Of a stretch of 36,193 bases of DNA, positions 24,437 through 29,036 are shown piece by piece. The notes beneath the pieces were generated by a model. That model saw nothing but the letters and a program-made list of their open reading frames with translations, searched no databases and was not told the DNA's origin. The translations under genes and the position numbers were made by a program. Each line of letters starts with the position of its first letter. Position 1 is the stretch's first letter. Source of the DNA: a virus; the IMG/VR virus record IMGVR_UViG_3300036985_001010, positions 1 to 36,193 of that record, one strand, 5' to 3'.

Positions 24437-24532
24437 GCTTGTTGCTAATGGTTCGCAATAGCAGATTGGCTTATTGATAACGGTTTGCAATAGCAGATTG
24501 GCTTGTTGATAACGGTTCGCAATAATGCTGCA
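24437..24532. repeat. Three tandem 32-bp repeats (iteron-like)
   Basis: Units at 24437-24468, 24469-24500 and 24501-24532 are in exact 32-bp register. All begin GCTTRTTG and share ATAACGGTTYGCAATA (unit 1 has CTAATGG in place of ATAACGG; unit 3 diverges after GCAATA). Further right, 24583-24602 repeats TTGATAACG with a degraded core. Spacing near three helical turns would put protein sites on one face. Candidate roles are origin iterons, terminase recognition or operators. Confidence 0.85.
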
Positions 24533-24549
24533 TCGTGCCGTTTTGCTTA

Positions 24550-24579
24550 TTGCTATTGCGAGTGCTCTCGCAATAGCAA
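24550..24579. other. Perfect inverted repeat with 13-bp arms
   Basis: TTGCTATTGCGAG (24550-24562) and CTCGCAATAGCAA (24567-24579) are exact reverse complements with loop TGCT. There is no U-tract, so a terminator is unlikely. The arms contain the CGCAATAGCA core of the 32-bp repeats in both orientations, suggesting a site for the same protein or a hairpin at an origin. Confidence 0.85.
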
Positions 24580-24629
24580 ACTTGATAACGCCTGTCAATA
24601 GCGTTTGATTGCGCGCGCGCCAGTCTGAA

Positions 24630-24647
24630 TATGAACGGCTGTTCATA
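24630..24647. promoter_or_regulatory. Operator-like palindrome
   Basis: TATGAAC (24630-24636) and GTTCATA (24641-24647) are exact reverse complements around GGCT. This is a typical size for a dimeric HTH regulator. No repressor gene is recognised in the window, so the binding protein could be of host origin. Confidence 0.45.
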
Positions 24648-24650
24648 AAT

Positions 24651-24675
24651 AGGCTATTTAGGCTATTTAGGCTAT
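24651..24675. repeat. 9-bp tandem repeat AGGCTATTT
   Basis: AGGCTATTT at 24651-24659 and 24660-24668 is followed by a partial copy, AGGCTAT, at 24669-24675. It directly follows the palindrome at 24630-24647. The role is unknown; it could be a binding-site cluster or replication slippage. Confidence 0.75.
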
Positions 24676-24898
24676 GGTGTTTCAGTTGGGGTGAGGCCTC
24701 AACGCGGCGGCTGACAACGCCAGCCCAGCGCCAGCCATACACTATATATAATAACTTTCTAATAGGCATATACCTTTACAATGACTTAGATAGCGCAGAA
24801 CGGCCCTAAGCCGTTGATATTGGCTGTTAAAAGTTAAGCTATCCGCGCTCCCTCCATGACCTAGAAACTAGCTTAAAACGCCGATTTTGGCCTATGTT

Positions 24899-24935
24899 TA
24901 ACCCTCCAGCATTACAATTTCGTAATTAAGGGTTA
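24899..24935. promoter_or_regulatory. Nested dyad upstream of the early promoter
   Basis: An outer pair, TAACCCT (24899-24905) and AGGGTTA (24929-24935), encloses an inner pair, ATTAC (24911-24915) and GTAAT (24922-24926). The element ends 6 bp before the proposed -35 box. ACCCTC also recurs at 24901, 24945 and 24958. It could be an activator or repressor site. Confidence 0.5.
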
Positions 24936-24941
24936 TATCAC

Positions 24942-24970
24942 TTGACCCTCAAAACAGACCCTCCTAAGAA
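24942..24970 (+). promoter_or_regulatory. Putative sigma70-type early promoter
   Basis: TTGACC (24942-24947, 5/6 match to consensus) is followed after exactly 17 bp by TAAGAA (24965-24970, 3/6). The first early gene starts at 25001 behind a strong RBS. The weak -10 makes this tentative. Confidence 0.4.
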
Positions 24971-25000
24971 TGGCGAACGGAAACACAAGGAGACGCCGAC

Positions 25001-25231
25001 ATGAACGCCACCACCGCCTTCACCACCCGTTGCGCCGCATTCGACGCGCACATCGCCGCACAATCGGCGCTGCACGCCGCGCACTGCTTCACGGGCCGCG
25101 CCAGCGATGTTGCCAAGCACCTATCCAATGCCCGCGCCGCCGCTGTCTCTGCCCACGCCGAATACCTTCTGGCGCGCGATGCCGACGCAGCGGCCTATGC
25201 TTTGCAATGCGACACTTACCGCACGGCCTAG
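25001..25231 (+). CDS. First early gene, hypothetical, 76 aa
   Basis: I do not recognise this protein. It is Ala/His-rich and probably helical (TRCAAFDAHIAAQSALHAAH), with three Cys and no membrane segment. An AAGGAG 8 nt before the ATG is among the strongest ribosome sites in the window. As the first gene of the plus-strand block it is probably expressed earliest and may act on the host, but nothing in the sequence shows a function. Confidence 0.68.
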   Translation: MNATTAFTTRCAAFDAHIAAQSALHAAHCFTGRASDVAKHLSNARAAAVSAHAEYLLARDADAAAYALQCDTYRTA

Positions 25232-25250
25232 CCGCCGCGCCAGCCACTCA

Positions 25251-25552
25251 CAATCCAATCAAAGGAACAATCCAATGAACGCTTACAGCCACGTCAAGTC
25301 CACGTTCATACGGTCCATTTTGACCGGCAACGAACGCAACATCAAAGCAATTGCTGGCGCGGCATACGCGACAGAATTCGCCTTTCACGATGACTTGCAC
25401 AATTCGTCAATCGACGAGACTGTCATCGTCGCGCGTGAACGCGCAATTGAGACGATGACGGATTGCTTGCTAGATTTTGACGTTGAGGGCGCGATTGCCG
25501 CGATGCGCGCATACTGGAATATTTGACCCGAACAATCCAATCAAGGAACAAT
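25251..25552 (+). repeat. Duplicated leader / RBS segment before two early genes
   Basis: CAATCCAATCAA(A)GGAACAAT occurs at 25251-25271 and 25533-25552, just before the starts at 25275 and 25558. The AAGGAAC part is the RBS. The copies differ only in the number of A's before GG. A third, looser pair shares AAGGARACSCCGACATGAA at the starts of 25001 and 26286. The pattern suggests gene shuffling with a ready-made leader. Confidence 0.75.
25275..25526 (+). CDS. Early hypothetical protein, 83 aa
   Basis: I do not recognise this protein. It is acidic and helical (ERAIETMTDCLLDFDVEGAI), with no membrane segment. The ATG at 25275 follows AAAGGAAC; longer in-frame reading upstream overlaps the previous gene and lacks coding character. 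The leader is duplicated before the next gene. Confidence 0.68.
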   Translation: MNAYSHVKSTFIRSILTGNERNIKAIAGAAYATEFAFHDDLHNSSIDETVIVARERAIETMTDCLLDFDVEGAIAAMRAYWNI

Positions 25553-25557
25553 TCACT

Positions 25558-26259
25558 ATGGCCGCATCGCATCAAATACAATTCACTCGCGTTAGCCGTA
25601 ACAGCAAGACCGGCCCTATCCCGGTGACCACGACGAGCGAAGAAAGTTGCGCTACGGATTGCCCATTGAAGGCAAACGGATGCTTTGCGGAAGCCGGACC
25701 GCTGGCGCTCTTGTGGCGCAATGTAACCGCTCGCAAGGCTGGCCTAGCATGGGACGCCGCGATGACCGCAATCACGGCATTGCCTAAGTTTACCTTGTGG
25801 CGGCACAATCAAGCGGGCGACTTGCCCGGTGTAGGTAACGACATAGACGTGACCGCCATGCGCCAGCTAGTGCGCGCCAACAAAGGCAAGCGCGGCTTCA
25901 CCTATACGCACAAGCCCGTGACTGGCGATAGCGTCCAATCTATCGCCAACGCGCTGCTAGTCGCGGAAGCCAACGAGCAAGGCTTCACGGTCAATTTGTC
26001 CGCTAACACGCTAGCCCATGCTGACGAGCTTGCAGCGACTGGCTTAGGTCCAGTCGTTGTCGTTCTGCCCTCGGACCAAACGCGCGCCACAACGACACCG
26101 CAGGGGCGCAAGGTTGCCATATGTCCGGCCACTATCAGCGACAACGTGACTTGCTCGTCTTGTGGCTTGTGCGCGCTCGCTAGCCGCAAGTCGATCATTG
26201 GCTTCCCTGCTCACGGCGCTAGCAAGCGCAAGGCTAGTGCGATTGCACTAGCCGCCTGA
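25558..26259 (+). CDS. Cys-rich phage protein of unknown function
   Basis: This 233-aa protein resembles an uncharacterised phage family that I believe is DUF7227, though I cannot confirm the name. It has an N-terminal CX3CX6C (C31, C35, C42, in CATDCPLKANGC) and a C-terminal cluster C189, C199, C202, C205 (VTCSSCGLC). Conserved-looking blocks include LWRHNQAGDLPG, RGFTYTHKP and GPVVVVLPSD. The Cys spacing could hold an Fe-S cluster or zinc. The overall look recalls phage Gp37/Gp68-type radical-SAM-like proteins, but the classic CX3CX2C motif is absent. RBS AAGGAAC supports the ATG at 25558. Confidence 0.78.
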   Translation: MAASHQIQFTRVSRNSKTGPIPVTTTSEESCATDCPLKANGCFAEAGPLALLWRNVTARKAGLAWDAAMTAITALPKFTLWRHNQAGDLPGVGNDIDVTAMRQLVRANKGKRGFTYTHKPVTGDSVQSIANALLVAEANEQGFTVNLSANTLAHADELAATGLGPVVVVLPSDQTRATTTPQGRKVAICPATISDNVTCSSCGLCALASRKSIIGFPAHGASKRKASAIALAA

Positions 26260-26285
26260 CACAACCCCTGAAAGGAAACCCCGAC

Positions 26286-26612
26286 ATGAATTCATTGAGC
26301 CAATACGCCACCGCAGGCGAAGCCCGCGTAGCCCGCCGTTTGATCCGTGCCGCGCTGGCAGAGGGCTGGACCGTCAGCGTCAACGACGGCGAGGAAACCA
26401 CCGTTGCGCGGTCCAGCAGCGAGCGCGCGATCTTCGACGCTATGTGCAGCACTGGCGAAGACATCATAACCATCCACCTTGCCATTAGTGGCAAGCGCGG
26501 CGGTTCTTTCTATCTGGTCTATGGCAACGACCCGACAGGCGAAGAATTGATATCAGACCACAGCGACAATGAAAACTGCGAACGCCTTAGTGCCGCCGCG
26601 CTAGCCGCCTGA
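26286..26612 (+). CDS. Early hypothetical protein, 108 aa
   Basis: This protein has an N-terminal helix (ARVARRLIRAALAEGWTVSV) and then beta-type segments (IITIHLAISGKRGGSFYLVY). Similar short proteins occur in phages, but I cannot assign a function. RBS AAAGGAAA precedes the ATG. It is followed by a GC-rich hairpin. Confidence 0.68.
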   Translation: MNSLSQYATAGEARVARRLIRAALAEGWTVSVNDGEETTVARSSSERAIFDAMCSTGEDIITIHLAISGKRGGSFYLVYGNDPTGEELISDHSDNENCERLSAAALAA

Positions 26613-26623
26613 CAACATCCCTA

Positions 26624-26645
26624 GGGGCGGCAATGGTGCCGCCCC
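26624..26645 (+). other. GC-rich intercistronic hairpin without U-tract
   Basis: GGGGCGGCA (26624-26632) and TGCCGCCCC (26637-26645) form a perfect 9-bp stem with loop ATGG. It is followed by AGCCC rather than a T-run, so it is not a clear terminator. It may limit read-through or stabilise the 3' end of the upstream message. Confidence 0.7.
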
Positions 26646-26665
26646 AGCCCCTGAGAGGACATGAC

Positions 26666-26941
26666 ATGACCATTTGGACCGCCGCCCTAAGCACCGCCGC
26701 CAAAGCCGTTCGAGACGAGCCGCAGCCCCATCCCTATTGGCCCGAGAGTGATATCGACGTGCGGAGCCGCGCACGGGAATTTGCGGGCCATCCCGTAGGA
26801 TCCGAGTTGAAGCCCTTTCAACGCGAATATTTGGCGGCGTTCACGCAACGACTGGATAACGCCATAGGCGGACGCCACACCGCCCGCCCGTCCCATGCCG
26901 CGTTTATCGACGCCCTCAACGCCGCAGACAAGGAAGCCTAA
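26666..26941 (+). CDS. Early hypothetical protein, 91 aa
   Basis: I do not recognise this protein. It reads TIWTAALSTAAKAVRDEPQP, then an Arg/His-rich helical part (REYLAAFTQRLDNAIGGRH). The ATG at 26666 has GAGAGGA in front; an in-frame ATG at 26633 falls inside the hairpin region and is less likely. It ends with an AAGGAAGCC segment that serves as RBS for the next gene. Confidence 0.63.
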   Translation: MTIWTAALSTAAKAVRDEPQPHPYWPESDIDVRSRAREFAGHPVGSELKPFQREYLAAFTQRLDNAIGGRHTARPSHAAFIDALNAADKEA

Positions 26942-26944
26942 GCC

Positions 26945-27181
26945 ATGACCAACACGCCCCAAGCACTCGCCACCGCCGCCCTAGACGCCGCGTTGCTCGC
27001 CCTAGCCGCCGCCGCCGCGCTGTATGATGACACGAGGGAAGCTTTGAAGGGTGCGCGCGCGCATGAGCGCGCCGCAGACGCCGCCGCGCAGGGTGCCGCT
27101 GATGTTTACGATACCGCTTACCGTTTGGTAGTCGCATCCCGCGCTGCATACAACAACGCCAGCAAGGAGGGCGAAGCATGA
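26945..27181 (+). CDS. Ala-rich helical protein, 78 aa
   Basis: This almost entirely helical protein is about 45% Ala (ALDAALLALAAAAALYDDTR; ERAADAAAQGAADVYDTAYR). No known domain. Its composition resembles the repeat protein at 27440. It ends with AAGGAGG, a near-perfect RBS for the micro-gene that follows, and its TGA overlaps that ATG. Confidence 0.6.
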   Translation: MTNTPQALATAALDAALLALAAAAALYDDTREALKGARAHERAADAAAQGAADVYDTAYRLVVASRAAYNNASKEGEA

Positions 27182-27261
27182 ACATAATCCAAGGCGTCAT
27201 CATGGCGCTATGTCTCGCCGTTATCATCGTAGCGATGAATTTTCTGGAGTATATCGCATGA
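27178..27261 (+). CDS. 27-aa single-span membrane micro-protein
   Basis: It reads MNIIQGVIMALCLAVIIVAM then NFLEYIA: one hydrophobic span with almost no soluble part. The AAGGAGG 7 nt before the ATG is one of the best ribosome sites in the window, and both ends overlap neighbours by ATGA. These features support a real gene despite its length. Small membrane proteins of this type can modulate host membrane enzymes or block superinfection, but that is speculation. Confidence 0.6.
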   Translation: MNIIQGVIMALCLAVIIVAMNFLEYIA

Positions 27262-27443
27262 TCGTCTTGGACTTGGACCGCCTTAGCCTAGAGGCGCAGG
27301 CGGAGGCATACGACCGCGAGGCCGACTATCTGGCGTCTACTATCAGAATGTTCGGACGCGCCGGACGTGGCGACCCCGGCGACTTGCGCCACTACGCAGC
27401 ATGTATCCGGGCCAAACTGACAGCATTGGAGCCAAAGCCATGA
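27258..27443 (+). CDS. Early hypothetical protein, 61 aa, EPKP tail
   Basis: This charged helical protein (DRLSLEAQAEAYDREADYLA) has no known domain. The ATG at 27258 overlaps the TGA of the micro-gene. It ends LEPKP, encoded by the sequence that also serves as RBS for the next gene. The same tail recurs in the two following genes. Confidence 0.58.
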   Translation: MIVLDLDRLSLEAQAEAYDREADYLASTIRMFGRAGRGDPGDLRHYAACIRAKLTALEPKP

Positions 27444-27760
27444 CACCGACAGAACAGATTGCAGCCGCCCGCGCGGCACACGCTGCCGCCCGCGAGGCTA
27501 ACGCAGCCCTCGAAGCAGCGTTAGCAGCCGCATACGCAGCCATCAGCGACGCCCGCGACGCAGCCTACGCCGCAGCCTACGCTGCCCGCGACGCAGCCTA
27601 CGACGCCGCATACGCAGCATCCATAGCCGCCTACGACGCCGCATACGCAGCCATCAGCGACGCCCACGACGCCGCATACGCTGCGGCCAAAGCCGCCCGC
27701 AACGCCGCCTACGACGCTGCATACGCAGCATCCATAGCAGCATTGGAGCCAAAGCCATGA
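27440..27760 (+). CDS. Tyr/Ala repeat protein, 106 aa (37-aa tandem duplication)
   Basis: After a short leader (MTPTEQIAAARAAHAAAREA), the protein consists of Ala-Ala-Tyr and Asp-Ala-Ala-Tyr steps every four residues (ARDAAYDAAYAASIAAYDA). It is predicted to form one long helix. DNA shows that an in-frame 111-bp block (27530-27640) is repeated at 27641-27751, with changes such as R to H and Y to K. No known domain. The Tyr/Asp stripe could bind a surface or self-associate. The ATG overlaps the previous stop, and the end carries the EPKP cassette. Confidence 0.65.
   Translation: MTPTEQIAAARAAHAAAREANAALEAALAAAYAAISDARDAAYAAAYAARDAAYDAAYAASIAAYDAAYAAISDAHDAAYAAAKAARNAAYDAAYAASIAALEPKP
27530..27751 (+). 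repeat. 111-bp in-frame tandem duplication
   Basis: Unit 1 is 27530-27640 and unit 2 is 27641-27751. Landmarks recur exactly 111 bp apart: GCATACGCAGCCATCAGC at 27530 and 27641, and GCATACGCAGCATCCATAGC at 27608 and 27719. Because 111 is 37 codons, the reading frame is kept. Shorter 12-bp steps inside each unit suggest older expansions. Confidence 0.8.
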
Positions 27761-27951
27761 CCACCGAAGCCGCATACGAAGCCGCCCTCGACGCCCGCAA
27801 CGCCACACTCGCCGCCGAGGCCAATTACATGGCGCATGTTGTCGATAAGTTCGGCGGTCCCATCATGTTCGGCGGCCCCATCTTAGGGCAAGTAGGCCAC
27901 GGCAAATTGCGAAACGTAGTCAACGATCACCTGAAGGAGCCAAAGCCATGA
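27757..27951 (+). CDS. Early hypothetical protein, 64 aa, EPKP tail
   Basis: It has an Ala-rich helix (AAYEAALDARNATLAAEANY) related in style to the repeat protein before it, then a Gly-rich middle (FGGPIMFGGPILGQVGHG). It ends KEPKP through the third cassette copy. The role is unknown. Confidence 0.58.
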   Translation: MTTEAAYEAALDARNATLAAEANYMAHVVDKFGGPIMFGGPILGQVGHGKLRNVVNDHLKEPKP

Positions 27952-28133
27952 ACGCACGACTGGACCTAGACCCTATGGCGTCACGGCGTGACCCGCCATT
28001 GACGCCTATGAACCGCCCCAATGGGCAGAACCGCCGCCATAAGCGGCACTTTGGATATGAAGCAGGAGCGGCGCTGATGGTAATCGTATTAGGCTTTTTA
28101 ATCGGTCTCGTCATCGTGATGTTGACCGCATGA
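27948..28133 (+). CDS. Small membrane protein, 61 aa
   Basis: A basic soluble N-terminus (about residues 1-36, Pro/Arg-rich) is followed by one membrane segment near the C-terminus (about 41-60, AALMVIVLGFLIGLVIVMLT). That is the layout of a tail-anchored inner-membrane protein. The ATG overlaps the previous stop (ATGA) and uses the cassette RBS. The function is unknown. Confidence 0.65.
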   Translation: MNARLDLDPMASRRDPPLTPMNRPNGQNRRHKRHFGYEAGAALMVIVLGFLIGLVIVMLTA

Positions 28134-28729
28134 TAGGATCACACAATGTCATATCAACCTCGGATCATGGATTACACGCCGGACCCGCTATACAAGACGC
28201 GGGGATTGCCCCGCATCCTGCAATTGCGACGACTGCGGACCCGAGCAGCTATGACCCCGCGAGAGCAATCGGAGTTGAAAAGGCTAGAGGCTTCGCAACA
28301 GGCCACGGAACACGACGAGCATCGACGGGCCAGACAGGCGAAGGCAGCAAGAGAGCGCAAGCGGAGATTGCAAAACGTCTTGACCGGCGAATTGCCCGCG
28401 CCAATCGAACCGCATCGATAGAGGCGTTCGAGCGCGGCGAAGTGTCGGTTGAAGTAGCCGCCGCAAGGCATAGCCTGACACACAGGCAGTTTCTCGTATG
28501 GGTCTATGACGAGCGCAGACGCCCATACAAGCCGTTCAAGGAGGTTGGTCCACCAGAACCCAAGCCGCCCCGCGTTCGCAACCCTGATGACGGCCTATTG
28601 ATCGGCGCTGGCGGTCACATGACCGACCCAGCGGTCCGCAAGGCTACCCTGCGGCTAGAGGAACGCATCACGGCCCTGCAACACCGCCAGCACTTGCCAA
28701 CCTTCGCATACAGAAAGAACCTACCATGA
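28130..28729 (+). CDS. Hypothetical protein, up to 199 aa, overlapping another ORF
   Basis: The C-terminal half (about residues 95-199) looks coding: IEAFERGEVSVEVAAARHSL, then THRQFLVWVYDERRRPYKPF, perhaps a DNA-binding helical fold. The N-terminal half is less convincing and overlaps a 91-aa ORF in another frame. The ATG at 28130 overlaps the previous TGA, matching the local pattern. The only later in-frame start I see is GTG at 28442. Either the full 199 aa is translated or the real gene is shorter, or it is fused to the 28146 ORF by a frameshift. The stop overlaps the next ATG. Confidence 0.58.
   Translation: MIGSHNVISTSDHGLHAGPAIQDAGIAPHPAIATTADPSSYDPARAIGVEKARGFATGHGTRRASTGQTGEGSKRAQAEIAKRLDRRIARANRTASIEAFERGEVSVEVAAARHSLTHRQFLVWVYDERRRPYKPFKEVGPPEPKPPRVRNPDDGLLIGAGGHMTDPAVRKATLRLEERITALQHRQHLPTFAYRKNLP
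28146..28421 (+). CDS. Arg/Gln-rich protein, 91 aa, overlapping the 199-aa ORF
   Basis: It reads MSYQPRIMDYTPDPLYKTRG, then charged helices (TPREQSELKRLEASQQATEH; RARQAKAARERKRRLQNV). Codon use looks more gene-like than the overlapping frame over the same span, with more G/C in third positions by eye. TAGGAT lies 7 nt before the ATG. It ends where the other frame becomes convincing, so two adjacent genes or a frameshift are both possible. No domain recognised; nucleic acid binding is plausible from the basic helices. Confidence 0.55.
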   Translation: MSYQPRIMDYTPDPLYKTRGLPRILQLRRLRTRAAMTPREQSELKRLEASQQATEHDEHRRARQAKAARERKRRLQNVLTGELPAPIEPHR

Positions 28730-28977
28730 CCAAAGAATGCCCCGCCTGCGGCTACACCAAGCCGCCCAAGCCCCGCGCCCCGCGTGGACGCCCAACAACC
28801 TACGGACTTGAGGCTATGGCCCTATGGGATGAGGTGTTGATGCCGTTCGCGGATGCCTCCGACATCAAGCGGATCCGGCGCAACATCAGCCAGTTTGGCG
28901 TTCGGCATAACCGCTTTTTTACGGGACGGATCGACGCAGAAAAACAAGGTTATCTTGTCGTGACGCGCGTCGAATAA
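28726..28977 (+). CDS. Small protein with Cys pair and AT-hook-like motif, 83 aa
   Basis: The N-terminus reads MTKECPACGYTKPPKPRAPR then GRPTTYG. CPAC is half a zinc ribbon, and PRGRP is an AT-hook core. The rest is helical (DASDIKRIRRNISQFGVRHN). This suggests DNA binding. The ATG overlaps the previous stop. It is the last gene of the first early cluster; a conserved promoter-like element follows. Confidence 0.68.
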   Translation: MTKECPACGYTKPPKPRAPRGRPTTYGLEAMALWDEVLMPFADASDIKRIRRNISQFGVRHNRFFTGRIDAEKQGYLVVTRVE

Positions 28978-28983
28978 GGCCAC

Positions 28984-29008
28984 TTGCTAAACATTTTTTG
29001 ACGGCCTA
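28984..29008 (+). promoter_or_regulatory. Conserved element, copy 1 (before the nuclease gene)
   Basis: TTGCTAAA-N7-TGACGG-N-CTA matches the element at 35276-35300 with no gaps. It lies in the 60-bp gap before the DUF2800 gene. It could be a promoter with TTGCTA or TTGACG as -35 box, though no good -10 box is present, or the site of a phage regulator. Confidence 0.6.
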
Positions 29009-29036
29009 TGAAGATCAGACAGTAAAGGATAGTCGA

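Larger units (their letters stand above)
24179..25000. other. Divergent intergenic control region (about 820 bp, no convincing gene)
   Basis: The minus-strand late block and the plus-strand early block diverge from here. The region has AT-rich runs (24231-24294), a C/G-rich tract (about 24316-24341), three 32-bp tandem repeats, a perfect hairpin, two smaller dyads and a 9-bp tandem repeat. Short ORFs within it (for example 24609-24809 plus) have no RBS and a repeat-driven composition. It is the best place for promoters, a replication origin and/or the pac site. I see no tRNA. Confidence 0.75.
27428..27951 (+). promoter_or_regulatory. Reused gene-end / RBS cassette (three copies)
   Basis: GGAGCCAAAGCCATGA occurs at 27428-27443, 27745-27760 and 27936-27951. 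Each copy encodes the C-terminal EPKP of one gene, provides GGAG as RBS and supplies the ATGA start-stop overlap for the next. The first two copies share 24 identical bases, including upstream sequence. It looks like a duplicated translational coupling module. Confidence 0.85.

Noticed and set aside
24437-24532. CRISPR array
   Set aside because: The 32-bp units are directly tandem with no unique spacers between them, and no cas genes are present. The Cas4-like nuclease at 29037 is a phage DUF2800 enzyme.
24413-24769. 118-aa minus-strand ORF across the 32-bp repeats
   Set aside because: Most of its sequence is translated repeat DNA and low-complexity; no RBS.
24609-24809. 66-aa plus-strand ORF in the intergenic region
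   Set aside because: Its sequence is partly encoded by the 9-bp repeats (FRLFRL), it lacks an RBS and shows no family likeness.
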